From: Phytopseudomonas argentinensis
GTDB taxonomy: Bacteria; Pseudomonadota; Gammaproteobacteria; Pseudomonadales; Pseudomonadaceae
Length of the DNA: 64,000 bases
Direction of reading: 5' to 3'
Assembly: GCF_900113905.1 (NCBI RefSeq)
Contig: NZ_FORC01000007.1
Span: forward strand, 56,331-120,330
Numbering within the stretch: position 1 is the first letter of the stretch; the number at the start of each line of letters is the position of its first letter. Positions 49,943 through 59,083 of the stretch are shown in pieces. The position numbers were made by a program, and so were the translations under genes. The notes under the pieces are model-generated. The model saw nothing but the letters and a program-made list of their open reading frames with translations. It had not been told where the DNA came from and ran no database searches.

Positions 49943-51391
49943 CTAAATGCTCAGGCAGAGGTACTTGATTTCCAAGTAATCCTCGATGCCGTACTTGGAG
50001 CCTTCACGGCCCAGGCCCGAGGCCTTGATGCCGCCGAACGGCGCCACTTCGTTGGAGATCAGACCGGTGTTGATGCCGACCATACCGTATTCCAGGGCCT
50101 CGGCCACGCGGAATACGCGGGAGAGGTCACGGGCGTAGAAGTAGGAGGCCAGGCCGAACTCGGTATCGTTGGCCATGGCGATCACTTCGGCTTCGTCCTT
50201 GAAACGGAACAGCGGCGCCAGCGGGCCGAAGGTTTCGTCCTTGGAGACCAGCGCGTTCTTCGGCACGTCGGCCAGAATGGTCGGCTCGAAGAAGGTGCCG
50301 CCCAGGGCGTGGGTCTTGCCACCGGAGAGGATCTTGGCGCCTTTGGAAACGGCGTCCTCGATGTGCTCCTTGACCTTGGCCACGGCCTTCTCGTCGATCA
50401 GCGGGCCGGTGGTGGTGCCGTCTTCCAGGCCGTTGCCGATCTTCAGCTTCTCGACCGCGACCTTGAGCTTCTCGGCGAAGGCATCGTAGACGCAGTCCTG
50501 CACGTAGATGCGGTTGGCGCACACGCAGGTCTGACCGTTGTTACGGTACTTGGAGATGATCGCGCCTTCGATGGCCTTGTCCAGGTCGGCATCGTCGAAC
50601 ACGATGAAGGGCGCGTTACCGCCCAGCTCCAGGGACACCTTCTTGATGTCCTGGGCGCATTCGGCCATCAGCTGGCGGCCGATTTCGGTGGAGCCGGTGA
50701 ACGACAGCTTGCGCACGATCGGGTTGCCGGTCAGCTCGCCGCCCACTTCACCGGCGCTGCCGGTCACCACGCTGAACACGCCAGCCGGGATGCCGGCACG
50801 GGTCGCCAGCTCGGCCAGGGCCAGGGCGGAGTATGGCGTCTGCGAAGCCGGCTTGAGCACCATGGTGCACCCAGCAGCCAGCGCCGGGCCGGCCTTGCGG
50901 GTGATCATCGCCGCCGGGAAGTTCCACGGGGTGATGGCCGCGGTCACACCGATCGGCTGCTTGATGACGATCAGGCGCTTGTCGGCCTGGTGACCCGGAA
51001 TGGTGTCGCCATACACGCGCTTGGCTTCTTCGGCAAACCACTCGATGAACGAGGCGGCGTAGGCGATCTCGCCCTTGGCTTCGGCCAGCGGCTTGCCCTG
51101 CTCGATGGTCATCAGGCGCGCCAGGTCTTCCTGGTTCTCGAGCATCAGCTCGTACCAGCGACGCAGCTTGGCGGAACGCTCCTTGGCGGTCAGTGCACGC
51201 CAGGCCGGCAGCGCCTTGTCGGCGGCTTCGATGGCACGACGGGTTTCGGCGGCGCCCATCTTCGGCACTGTGCCGATCACTTCACCGGTGGCCGGGTTGG
51301 TCACCTTGATGGTCTGGCCGCTATCGGCATCAGCCCAGGCGCCGTTGACGAAAGCCTGCTGGCGGAACAGTTGCGCGTCTTTCAGTTGCAT
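49943..51391 (-). CDS. gabD: Succinate-semialdehyde dehydrogenase GabD
   Basis: A 482-aa NAD(P)-dependent aldehyde dehydrogenase. Conserved parts are ITPWNFPAAMITRKAGPALA, FTGSTEIGRQLMAECA, the general-base Glu in SLELGGNAPFIVFDDAD, and the catalytic Cys in NNGQTCVCANRIYVQ (second Cys two residues on, as in redox-regulated GabD). C-terminal EVAPFGGIKASGLGREGSKY. First gene of gabDT, upstream of gabT on the minus strand. Confidence 0.95.
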   Translation of the reverse strand: MQLKDAQLFRQQAFVNGAWADADSGQTIKVTNPATGEVIGTVPKMGAAETRRAIEAADKALPAWRALTAKERSAKLRRWYELMLENQEDLARLMTIEQGKPLAEAKGEIAYAASFIEWFAEEAKRVYGDTIPGHQADKRLIVIKQPIGVTAAITPWNFPAAMITRKAGPALAAGCTMVLKPASQTPYSALALAELATRAGIPAGVFSVVTGSAGEVGGELTGNPIVRKLSFTGSTEIGRQLMAECAQDIKKVSLELGGNAPFIVFDDADLDKAIEGAIISKYRNNGQTCVCANRIYVQDCVYDAFAEKLKVAVEKLKIGNGLEDGTTTGPLIDEKAVAKVKEHIEDAVSKGAKILSGGKTHALGGTFFEPTILADVPKNALVSKDETFGPLAPLFRFKDEAEVIAMANDTEFGLASYFYARDLSRVFRVAEALEYGMVGINTGLISNEVAPFGGIKASGLGREGSKYGIEDYLEIKYLCLSI

Positions 51392-51538
51392 GGCGGTCTC
51401 CTCTATCCTGGCGCCAAGGCACCAGGAGATGACGAAAGAAGCTGGGCGAACCCAGGCATGGGTTGGTGCGACAGGCTAGCAGCTGCCTGGACGTTCGAGC
51501 CGAATGTATCGCCGCTAGTTAGCTTGGGCGATACCATC

Positions 51539-51554
51539 GTTTGAAATATCAAAC
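51539..51554. promoter_or_regulatory. Palindrome upstream of gabD, possible operator
   Basis: GTTTGA-AATA-TCAAAC is a perfect 6-bp-arm inverted repeat about 150 bp upstream of the gabD start. It lies in the 345-bp AT-richer gap between gabD and the tRNA gene, which shows no gene. No regulator gene for gab is adjacent, so the binding protein is unknown. Confidence 0.4.
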
Positions 51555-51736
51555 AGATCCTAAGATCAGCTCGAACAAAGGGCAATAGTCCGTTCGAGAA
51601 AATTAACAGGCCAACCGATCACCGGCATTCGCATGGCCCTTCTTTATAGCTGACGCCCGCCTCCCCAGCTGCCAAACGAGCCCCTCCAGCAGCATGGACG
51701 CACGCCAGCTACATGCGTATGATTGCGCCCCGCAAC

Positions 51737-51813
51737 GCACCAGTAGCTCAGCTGGATAGAGTACTGCCCTCCGAAGGCAGGGGTCGTGGGTTCGAATCCC
51801 GCCTGGTGCGCCA
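51737..51813 (+). tRNA. tRNA-Arg (anticodon CCG)
   Basis: A 77-base cloverleaf: acceptor arm GCACCAG/CTGGTGC, D-arm GCTCAGCTGGATAGAGT, anticodon stem CTGCC/GGCAG with loop CTCCGAA (anticodon CCG, reading CGG), T-arm GTGGGTTCGAATCCCGC, and an encoded 3' GCCA. No integrase or att duplication follows it. Confidence 0.96.
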
Positions 51814-51860
51814 TATCGCTGCTCCCCTCATCCCACCGGGATGACGCGGAAGCAAAACCC

Positions 51861-51890
51861 AAAGCCCGCCTAGTGCGGGCTTTGTCGTTT
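51861..51890 (+). terminator. Terminator of the tRNA-Arg transcript
   Basis: AAAGCCCGC/GCGGGCTTT with loop CTAGT, followed by TGTCGTTT. It is 48 bp downstream of the tRNA. The remaining 350 bp to the DUF1206 gene shows only a short imperfect hairpin and no gene. Confidence 0.85.
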
Positions 51891-52245
51891 CTGGCGCTTG
51901 CCAGTTTTTTACCTTGAGTCCTTGATGAGGCGCTGCCCCAACGCATAGGCCGCCTTGCACCACGGCATCCAGTGCGGCCTTACGGGACGTGGACAGCCTC
52001 ACCTTGCTACCTGGGCAATCCTCTGAGCCATGTCGCGACTTGCGGCTTTCTGAATAGGCACCTTGTTGGATGACGCCGGTGCAACGCCGGCGTTCAAGTG
52101 CTGGTGATGACCAAGGCTCGGGACAAATCGCTTGGCGCCCAGGCGCGCCATCTCCTAAAAGCCTGTGGTCAATCAATCTAAACCGTGATCCATCGCTGGG
52201 TGTCAACTGCATCGCTATCTACTTCAGCCACTCAGGATGCTCACC

Positions 52246-53076
52246 ATGTACAACCCCGCCATTCACGCCAAAGGCGAACTCTCGCGAGGCATTGTCTGGC
52301 TCGCTCGAACTGGCTACGCAGCCCGCGGCGTGGTGTATCTGATCATTGGTATCTTCGCGCTGCTGGCTGCCTGGGGCAGCGCAGAGACGGTCGGCACCAA
52401 AGGCGCCATTTCGCAATTGCTGAAGCAACCATTCGGCGCAACCTTGCTGTGGATCATGGTCGCAGGGCTGGTCGCCTACGCGGCCTGGCGCGTCACTCAG
52501 GCGATCACCGACCCGGAAGGCCACGGCTCCGACGCCAAGGGACTCGCCGTGCGCGCAGGCCTGATTGGCGGGGCTATCAGCTACAGCCTGCTGGCCCTGT
52601 TCACGTTGGGCCTGCTGGGTAGCTCGCTCGGTAGTTCTTCGGGTGGTGGGGGCGGCAACGGCGACTTCCTCTCCGGCATCCTGGGCTGGAAGTACTCCAA
52701 CTACCTGGTCTATCTGGTCGCACTGGTGCCCCTGGGCGTCGGCATCGCGCACATCATCAAGGGCTGGAAAGCCAAGTTCGAGAAGTACTTCTCTGCCTCG
52801 GATGAGGTCATGCGCTGGGTCACGCCCATCTCGAAGGTGGGTTTAATTGCCCGAGGCGTTTCGTTCCTGGTGGTGTCCGGCATGCTCTTCAGTGGTGGCG
52901 CACGCTACGAGCCGACCAAGCCGCCAGGCCTCGAGGACGCACTGCATGCGTTGCAGTCATTGCCCTTTGGCGCCTTCTGGCTGGGGTTGATTGGCTTAGG
53001 ACTGATCGCTTTCGCGCTCTATAGCTTTTCCGAAGCGATCTGGCGACGTATCGACACGGCGGCGGTCTTCGACTGA
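52246..53076 (+). CDS. DUF1206 integral membrane protein
   Basis: A 276-aa protein built of three repeats of a two-helix unit, each starting with an Arg-Gly-aromatic/hydrophobic pattern: ARTGYAARGVVYLIIGIFAL, RAGLIGGAISYSLLALFTLG, and KVGLIARGVSFLVVSGMLFS. A Gly/Ser-rich loop (SSLGSSSGGGGGNG) lies before the fourth helix. AGGA eight bases upstream favours the ATG at 52246 over 52237. Function unknown. Confidence 0.85.
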   Translation: MYNPAIHAKGELSRGIVWLARTGYAARGVVYLIIGIFALLAAWGSAETVGTKGAISQLLKQPFGATLLWIMVAGLVAYAAWRVTQAITDPEGHGSDAKGLAVRAGLIGGAISYSLLALFTLGLLGSSLGSSSGGGGGNGDFLSGILGWKYSNYLVYLVALVPLGVGIAHIIKGWKAKFEKYFSASDEVMRWVTPISKVGLIARGVSFLVVSGMLFSGGARYEPTKPPGLEDALHALQSLPFGAFWLGLIGLGLIAFALYSFSEAIWRRIDTAAVFD

Positions 53077-53096
53077 CCCAGGCTCCAGGCACTCAG

Positions 53097-54017
53097 TCAG
53101 TCGCCTTCCATCACCTCCGCCCCGACCAGAAACTTCTGCCGCAACAGGGTTTCCCGGGTAATCGCCACCAGGGCATCGATCTGCATGTCGGGCATTTCCG
53201 TCATGTAGGAGAGGCAGAAGCGCGCTGGCGGGATGGGCGGGTCGCAGGGCAGGGTTTTCAGCAGGTTGAGGGCGAGCATTTCGCGGATCAGCGGTACCGG
53301 CAGAATGCCGATGGCGTGGCCGGCGGAGACCAGTTTGGCCATGAAGCTCAGCGAGTTGCTGGAGTGGAAGGCCTCCGACGGTGCGCTGCCGCCCTTGAGC
53401 CAGTTCTCGACCACAGAGTACAGCGTCGAAGGCGCCGAGTGGCTGACGATGGGATGGCCGGCGGCGTGCTCGGGCAGGAAGGGGTCGGCGTCGATGGCCA
53501 GCTGCGGAGCGGCGACCCACTGAAAGGTCATCCAGCCGATGAAGATATCGGTGACGTCCTCGCGGGTCGCCGGGTTGGTGAGCAGCGCCAGGTCGAGTTC
53601 GTGGTCGTTTAGCTTGCGGTTGAGCACCGCGCCGACGTCGATGGTGATCTCCAGGGTGATCTCGGGAAAGTGCGCCTTGATCTCGGCGATCACCGCAGTC
53701 AGCCCGACCATCGCCGAGCATTCGTCAGCGCCGAGGCGCAGCCGGCGGTGCTGCTTCTGCTTGGCGGCGAACTGCTCGAGTTTCACGCTGTTGTTGAGCG
53801 CTAGCTCGGCGTGGCGCAGGGCGATATGGCCATCGGCGGTGAGGGTCATGCGCTGCTTGCTGCGGTCGAACAGCTTGACGCTGAGCAGCGACTCCATCTC
53901 GCGAATGCGTGAGGAAATGGCCGGTTGGGTCAGGTGAAGGTGGCGAGATGCAGCGTGTACACCGCCCAATCGGGCAGTCCAGTAGAAGGCCTCGATCTGC
54001 ATCAGGGTAATTCGCAT
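53097..54017 (-). CDS. LysR-family regulator of the RraA/TRAP cluster
   Basis: A 306-aa LysR regulator. The N-terminal HTH is MQIEAFYWTARLGGVHAASRH with LHLTQPAISSRIREMESLLS; the C-terminal effector domain is of normal size. It is divergent from the RraA-like gene (107 bp between), which usually means it controls that gene and the TRAP genes following it. The inducer is unknown. Confidence 0.93.
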   Translation of the reverse strand: MRITLMQIEAFYWTARLGGVHAASRHLHLTQPAISSRIREMESLLSVKLFDRSKQRMTLTADGHIALRHAELALNNSVKLEQFAAKQKQHRRLRLGADECSAMVGLTAVIAEIKAHFPEITLEITIDVGAVLNRKLNDHELDLALLTNPATREDVTDIFIGWMTFQWVAAPQLAIDADPFLPEHAAGHPIVSHSAPSTLYSVVENWLKGGSAPSEAFHSSNSLSFMAKLVSAGHAIGILPVPLIREMLALNLLKTLPCDPPIPPARFCLSYMTEMPDMQIDALVAITRETLLRQKFLVGAEVMEGD

Positions 54018-54124
54018 GATAAAAATCGTCCCCTCTTACGTCCGCTGATTTTTATTATCGCCACAAAAACATGCTTGTTAGGATCGGGCCCACTTCTTGC
54101 CCAAAACGAATAATTAAACAGCGC

Positions 54125-54796
54125 ATGTATATTATCGAAGCACTTCCCGAGGCGATTAATCCAGAAGAACTTTCCGTTCTTTTGCGCGCCGAGCCCGCCA
54201 CTATCGGTCATTTCATCACCACCGGCATATTGAGCCCGCAAATCAGGGCGCACTTCGAAAATGTGCGCACCGTGGGCACCGCGGTGACGGTGAAGATGCC
54301 TGGCGCCGACGGCGGCATCCTGCATTACGCGATGGGTTGCGCCAGGCCGGGCGACTTTCTGGTGGTCGACCGTTGCGGCGAAAGCGTGACCGCGGCCATG
54401 GGTGGTGCCATGGCCTATGCCGCCAAGCAGGCGGGCATCGCCGGGATCATCATCGACGGCTACGTCACCGACCTGGGCGAGCTGCGCCAGCACGGCGTGC
54501 CGGTGTGGTCGTGGGGCGCCAGCGCCATCACCACGCGGGTGAAGGGTGAGGAAGGCGAATTCTGTACCGCGGTGCAGTGCGGCGGGGTCGTCGTTCGGCC
54601 CGGTGATGCGGTGATCGCCGACGAGAACGGTATCGTGATTCTGCCGGTCGCCCAGGCACTGCTACTGGCGCGCCGCGCCATCGAGTTCCAGGAGAACGAG
54701 AAGCACACCCTGGCGCGCCTGGCCCAGGGCGAAAAGTTTCCCGACGTGGTGGGCTCACGCCCGCTGATCAATGCGGCCATCGACCGGGCACGCTGA
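54125..54796 (+). CDS. RraA-like (HMG/CHA aldolase-fold) protein with altered active site
   Basis: A 223-aa RraA-family protein. Family blocks are GTAVTVKMPGADGGILHYAM, RPGDFLVVDRCG, MGGAMAYAAKQAGIAGIIID and GDAVIADENGIVILPV. The usual catalytic pair GxxRD is GYVTD here: the Arg is replaced by Thr and the Asp is kept. In aldolase or oxaloacetate-decarboxylase members that Arg binds the substrate carboxylate, so the chemistry may differ. It opens the plus-strand cluster beside a TRAP transporter for probable carboxylates. Confidence 0.85.
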   Translation: MYIIEALPEAINPEELSVLLRAEPATIGHFITTGILSPQIRAHFENVRTVGTAVTVKMPGADGGILHYAMGCARPGDFLVVDRCGESVTAAMGGAMAYAAKQAGIAGIIIDGYVTDLGELRQHGVPVWSWGASAITTRVKGEEGEFCTAVQCGGVVVRPGDAVIADENGIVILPVAQALLLARRAIEFQENEKHTLARLAQGEKFPDVVGSRPLINAAIDRAR

Positions 54797-54907
54797 GCTC
54801 GCCCGCACCGCGCAAGGTCAGGCGCGATGACAATTCCAATACTGACCCGCTGCAAATTTCATCAGGTTTCTGCCCCGTAGCTCCCCCAGAAAAACAACAG
54901 GACTACC

Positions 54908-55963
54908 ATGAAACTGTATTCGCTACCCAGGATGATCCTGGCTGCGCTGGGCTGCGCGATTGGCGCCAGCGCGCTTGCGGACGATGCGTCGTCCGTCCAT
55001 TTCAACGTGGTCGGTGGCGGCAGCCACAACTATACCTTTCGCGCCGTCGAGCGCCCGTTTTGGACTGAAACTCTGCCCGCCAACTCGGGCGGATCTGTCA
55101 CCGCTCGCCTGATGGGCCTCTCTGAAAGTGGTCTCAAGGGCCCGGAGATGGTGCGCTTACTACGCGCGGGCGCCGTCGAGATCGGCATGGGCGTGTTCGC
55201 CTTCGTGGCCGGCGACGATGCGGCCTTCGAGGGTATCGACCTGCCCGGCATGGCCGCCGACATCGCCACTTCACGCCAGATCGCCGATGCCTACAAACCG
55301 GTACTCGAAGCACGCATGGCCGAGCGCCACGGCGTCAAGCTGCTGGCCACCGTGCCCTATACCGCCCAGGTGTTCTTCTGCCGTGATGCCGTGAATCGCC
55401 TGGACGATCTCAAGGGCCGCAAGGTGCGGGTGCGCGGTCGCAACATGGCCGACATGGTCAGCGCCCTCGGCGCATCGCCGGTCACCCTGGCCTTCGCGGA
55501 GGTGGTCACGGCCATGCAGACCGGCGTCATCGACTGCGCGGTAACCGGCATGGGTTCGGGCAATGCCGCCAAGTGGTACGACGTGGCAGCCTACGTCTAC
55601 GACCTGCCGGTGGACTGGTCGATCGGCTTCTACGCCATGGGCCTGCAACGCTGGCAGCAGCTTTCCCCCGATATGCAGCGCCTGCTGCAGGCCCAGGCGC
55701 ATGTGCTGGAGGACGCCCTGTGGACGGAAACCGCTCGCGAGAACCGCTATGCGCTGGCCTGCAACACCGGCGTCTCCGACTGCCAGATTCATCACCCCGC
55801 CGCGATGCAGGCAAGTGCGCCGACCGAAGACGAGCGCGCCAGGCTGCGCGAGGTCGTGCTGCGCATCGCCAATGACTGGGGCGAACGTTGTGGCGCCGAC
55901 TGCGTGCAGAAGTGGAATGCCACGGCGGGCAAGGCGGTTGGCGTAGCCCTGAAAGATCCCTGA
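54908..55963 (+). CDS. TRAP transporter substrate-binding protein (DctP family), first system
   Basis: A 351-aa periplasmic protein with signal peptide (ILAALGCAIGASALA). DctP features include GLKGPEMVRLLRAGAVEIGM, RKVRVRGRNMADMVSALGAS and FAEVVTAMQTGVIDCAVTGM; the Arg in KVRVRGR is the expected carboxylate-binding residue. Two C-terminal Cys pairs (ACNTGVSDC, RCGADC) may form disulfides and are unusual. Ligand unknown. Confidence 0.9.
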   Translation: MKLYSLPRMILAALGCAIGASALADDASSVHFNVVGGGSHNYTFRAVERPFWTETLPANSGGSVTARLMGLSESGLKGPEMVRLLRAGAVEIGMGVFAFVAGDDAAFEGIDLPGMAADIATSRQIADAYKPVLEARMAERHGVKLLATVPYTAQVFFCRDAVNRLDDLKGRKVRVRGRNMADMVSALGASPVTLAFAEVVTAMQTGVIDCAVTGMGSGNAAKWYDVAAYVYDLPVDWSIGFYAMGLQRWQQLSPDMQRLLQAQAHVLEDALWTETARENRYALACNTGVSDCQIHHPAAMQASAPTEDERARLREVVLRIANDWGERCGADCVQKWNATAGKAVGVALKDP

Positions 55964-56104
55964 GAACCTGTTCACGATCTGCTGCGCGTCGGCCCTACTG
56001 CGTTAAAAACAAGCTCGGAATGCTCATTTACAGCTCGTAAACTCCGCTTCCTCACTTGTTTTTGCCTTGTATGGCTCTAGCTCGCTGGATCGTGAGCAGG
56101 TTCT
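55963..56104. repeat. 142-bp palindromic element (copy 2) between dctP and dctQ
   Basis: Terminal inverted repeats AGAACCTGTTCACGATC (55963-55979) and GATCGTGAGCAGGTTCT (56088-56104) match at 16 of 17 positions. Inside are AAAAACAAG/CTTGTTTTT and the apical stem TTTAC-AGCTC-GTAAA between AATGCTCA and CTCCGCTT. The first base overlaps the dctP stop. Same architecture as 33855-33994 with different arms. Confidence 0.85.
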
Positions 56105-56177
56105 GGGCACAGCGAAAGCCTCGCCCAAAGCGGCGCTTGCCGCGCTGAACTCCACCCGTTCGCGGAGAAACCTGCTC

Positions 56178-56783
56178 ATGCAACCTGACGACACCCCGAG
56201 CCTCCGGCTCATCAACCGCATCGCCCGGGCCAGCGCCTGGATGGGCGGCATCGCGCTGATGGGCTCGGCCCTGATGATCAGCATCGACCTGCTGCTGCGC
56301 CGCCTGCTGGGCTTTTCCATGGGCGGTGCCGACGAGATCGCCGGTTACGTGCTGGCCATTGTCAGCGCCTGGGCCTTTCCCATCGCGCTGCTCAGGCGCT
56401 CCCACTTGCGTGTGGATATCCTTTACTCGCGCCTGTCGCTCAAGCCCAGGGTCGGCCTGGATCTGCTGGCCCTGGCCGGCATGGCGCTGTTCGTCGGCAC
56501 GCTGCTGTTCCATGTTGGCGGAGTTCTGTGGGATTCCATTGCCTATCGTTCGATTTCCACCACGCCGTTGCAGGTGCCGCAGTGGATTCCCCAGTCGCTG
56601 TGGTTCGCCGGCTACCTGTTCTTCGCCTCGACCATTCTGGTACTGGGCTACAACAGCCTGATGCAGCTGCGTCAGCAACGCTGGGCCGCAGCCAACGCAC
56701 TGATCGGCATCAACTCGGTCGAGGAGGAGATTGAGGAAGAGTCTCGCTCCAGCCGTGGTGCAACCACCCGGGAGGGTCGCTGA
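56178..56783 (+). CDS. TRAP transporter small permease (DctQ family), first system
   Basis: A 201-aa membrane protein with four transmembrane helices: WMGGIALMGSALMISIDLLL then RRLLGF, the DctQ motif RSHLRVDILYSRLS, and two more helices. The C-terminal 30 residues are Glu/Ser/Arg-rich. It lies two bases before dctM, and 214 bp after dctP with the palindrome between. Confidence 0.9.
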   Translation: MQPDDTPSLRLINRIARASAWMGGIALMGSALMISIDLLLRRLLGFSMGGADEIAGYVLAIVSAWAFPIALLRRSHLRVDILYSRLSLKPRVGLDLLALAGMALFVGTLLFHVGGVLWDSIAYRSISTTPLQVPQWIPQSLWFAGYLFFASTILVLGYNSLMQLRQQRWAAANALIGINSVEEEIEEESRSSRGATTREGR

Positions 56784-56784
56784 G

Positions 56785-58065
56785 ATGCTGGCATTCACCC
56801 TGATCGTATTGCTGGGCCTGCTCGGCCTCAGCGTGGCCGCGGCAGTCAGCGTGGGCCTGCTGGGCATGTCGCTGGCCGAGCTGTTCTCGACGTTGCCGCT
56901 GAGTAACGCCATGGGCGAGATCGCCTGGAGCACCGGCGCCGAGTTCCTGCTGGTGGCCATTCCGCTGTATGTGCTGATGGGCGAGCTGCTGGTCTGCTCG
57001 GGCGTGGCCGGGCGCATGTACAGTGCGGCGGACAAGTGGCTGTCGTGGCTGCCGGGCGGCCTGATGAATTCCAATATCGGCGCCTCGGCGCTGTTCTCCG
57101 CCACCAGCGGTTCCAGCGTGGCCACGGCGGCGACCATCTCGACCATCGCCCTGCCGGAGCAGGTGCGCAAGGGCTATCCGGCGCCGCTGTTCCTCGGTTC
57201 GATCGCGGCGGGCGGCACCCTGGGCATTCTGATTCCGCCGTCGATCAACATGATCCTGTTCGCGCTGATCGCCAACATCTCGGTACCCAAGCTCTACCTG
57301 GCAGCGACCATCCCCGGCCTGCTGCTGTGCGTGATGTTTGTGGCGATGATCGTGGTCACCTGCATGATCTGGCCGAAGCTCGGCGGCACCCGGCAACACG
57401 CCACCTGGGCCGAACGCCTGGCGAGCATTCCCGACCTGCTACCGCCGCTGGCGATCTTCGTGCTGGTGGTCGGCGCCATCTACAGTGGTTTCGCCACGGC
57501 CAGCGAGTCGGCGGCACTCGGTGTGCTGGCGGCGTTCGGCCTGGGCCTGTGGCGCCGCACCTTCACCTGGCAGAACCTGGGGCAGGCGTTCGAATCGACC
57601 ATGCGCACCAGCGGGATGATCATCTTCATCACCCTGTCGGCGTTCTTTCTCAACTTCGTGCTGTCGGCCATCGGCCTGACGCCCACACTGGTCAGCTTCG
57701 TCACCGACCTGGACATGTCGCCGATGGCCACGCTACTGGCGATCATCCTGTTCTACATCGTGCTCGGCTGCTTCATGGACACCCTGGCGATGCTGATCAC
57801 CACCGCGCCGCTGGTGGTGCCGGTAATCGTGGCACTGGGTTTCGACCCATTGTGGTTCGGGGTGATCCTGATCGTGCTTTGCGAGATGGGCCAGATAACC
57901 CCGCCGTTCGGCATGAACCTGTTCGTGGTGCAAAGTATTCGTAACAAGGGCAACTTCATGGATGTGATCTACGGCGCATTGCCCTTCTGCCTCGTGCTGT
58001 TGTTACTTATCGTACTATTGATTGTATTCCCGCAATTGGCGCTGTGGCTGCCGCAGTTCGCCTGA
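56785..58065 (+). CDS. TRAP transporter large permease (DctM family), first system
   Basis: A 426-aa membrane protein with 11-12 helices. DctM marks are FLLVAIPLYVLMGELLVCSG, NIGASALFSATSGSSVATAA and GTLGILIPPSINMILFALI, with FGVILIVLCEMGQITPPFGM near the end. GGAGGGT ribosome-binding site. It pairs with DctQ to import the DctP ligand using the sodium gradient. Confidence 0.94.
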   Translation: MLAFTLIVLLGLLGLSVAAAVSVGLLGMSLAELFSTLPLSNAMGEIAWSTGAEFLLVAIPLYVLMGELLVCSGVAGRMYSAADKWLSWLPGGLMNSNIGASALFSATSGSSVATAATISTIALPEQVRKGYPAPLFLGSIAAGGTLGILIPPSINMILFALIANISVPKLYLAATIPGLLLCVMFVAMIVVTCMIWPKLGGTRQHATWAERLASIPDLLPPLAIFVLVVGAIYSGFATASESAALGVLAAFGLGLWRRTFTWQNLGQAFESTMRTSGMIIFITLSAFFLNFVLSAIGLTPTLVSFVTDLDMSPMATLLAIILFYIVLGCFMDTLAMLITTAPLVVPVIVALGFDPLWFGVILIVLCEMGQITPPFGMNLFVVQSIRNKGNFMDVIYGALPFCLVLLLLIVLLIVFPQLALWLPQFA

Positions 58066-58149
58066 TCACCTGATAAAACTTATATCTATAAGTCGCTTGG
58101 AAATATTCATTCGCTCTAGTTATTCAACAACTTCTGCAAAAGGATTTGC

Positions 58150-58266
58150 ATGCACATCCACGACGATCCATCTTCTATCACACCCGACACGCCAGCATCG
58201 AGGGATGCTGGCGGCATTCGCGTGCCTGCCTGGTTATTTGCCATAAATAGATGCACGTCATGCTGA
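58150..58266 (+). CDS. Possible 38-aa ORF in the TRAP1-TRAP2 gap
   Basis: ATG at 58150 preceded by AAAGGA at good spacing; product begins MHIHDDPSSITPDTPASRDA and ends NRCTSC. There is no homology that I can name. It lies in a 478-bp AT-richer gap (58066-58543) that otherwise holds the promoter of the second TRAP operon. It may be random. Confidence 0.2.
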   Translation: MHIHDDPSSITPDTPASRDAGGIRVPAWLFAINRCTSC

Positions 58267-58430
58267 CGATTGCACCGTTATATGTCGGAGTGCGCCGCCC
58301 GCCGCCATTTTTATCAGCCTAATAAAAACATCGAATCCGACTCTTGGGCAGTTGCATTGACACTTATCGGCATTCAGAAAAGAATCAACTACCGCATATA
58401 AACATCCAACCAATAATAAAAAGGTGATCA

Positions 58431-58547
58431 ATGCCCGTCCATAACGACACGGCCAGCGCTGCCGTATCGGACGCCTTCGTGCGCGCCGAAAACAAGGCAA
58501 CTTTCCTACTTCGCTCATCTGCCCATTCGCCGGAGAGAGCACCGTGA
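58431..58547 (+). CDS. 38-aa leader ORF translationally coupled to the second dctQ
   Basis: ATG at 58431 has a strong ribosome-binding site (AAAAAGGTGATCA). The 38-residue frame (MPVHNDTASAAVSDAFVRAE...) ends at TGA 58545-58547, which overlaps the GTG start of dctQ (GTGA). dctQ has only a moderate site of its own inside this ORF (GGAGAG), so this ORF could drive or modulate its translation. The peptide has no recognisable domain. Confidence 0.45.
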   Translation: MPVHNDTASAAVSDAFVRAENKATFLLRSSAHSPERAP

Positions 58548-59083
58548 AAAGCATTCTGACTATCTACTTCGCCACGCTGAAAGTGCTGATCGTTTCCAGC
58601 CTGGTATGCATCACCCTGTTGATCTTCTCCAACGTGGTACTGCGCTACGGTTTCAACTCCGGGCTGTTCTTCAGTGAGGAGATCTCGCGGCTGGCCTTCG
58701 TCTGGCTGGTGTTCGCCGGGGCTCAGCTGATGCTCCACGAGAACGGCCATATCGGCGTCGATATCGTGACCAGCCGCGTATCGCCCACGGTCGGCAAATA
58801 CCTGTTGCTGCTCACCCAGGTGCTGATGCTCTACGTCACCTGGCTGTTCCTGCAGGGCAGCTGGAAGCAGACGCTGATCAACCTGCACGTCGGCGCCCCC
58901 TCGACCGGTGTGTCCATGGCGTTGTTCTACGGCGCTGGCCTGGTGTTCTCGGTGTTAAGCGCCGCGCTGATCGCCGTACAGATGATCGACAACCTGAGAA
59001 AGCCGGCGGGCAGCTATATCCCGCGTACTGCCGAGCCCGACCGCCATGTCGCACCGACCACCCAACCCGGGGTACTGAAGTAA
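58544..59083 (+). CDS. TRAP transporter small permease (DctQ family), second system, GTG start
   Basis: A 179-aa membrane protein with four helices: VLIVSSLVCITLLIFSNVVL with RYGF, the DctQ motif SEEISRLAFVWLVFAGAQLM then ENGHIGVDIV, and two further helices. The GTG start at 58544 follows GGAGAGAGCACC. It overlaps dctM by one base. Confidence 0.9.
   Translation: MKSILTIYFATLKVLIVSSLVCITLLIFSNVVLRYGFNSGLFFSEEISRLAFVWLVFAGAQLMLHENGHIGVDIVTSRVSPTVGKYLLLLTQVLMLYVTWLFLQGSWKQTLINLHVGAPSTGVSMALFYGAGLVFSVLSAALIAVQMIDNLRKPAGSYIPRTAEPDRHVAPTTQPGVLK

Noticed and set aside
51737..52236. tRNA-Arg 3' end as an integration site for a mobile element
   Set aside because: No integrase, no duplicated tRNA tail and no change in gene type downstream; only a terminator and a DUF1206 gene follow.
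58066..58543. Gene-sized feature in the AT-richer gap between the two TRAP systems
   Set aside because: Only two very short frames were found; the minus-strand 98-codon frame has no start signal and no domain.
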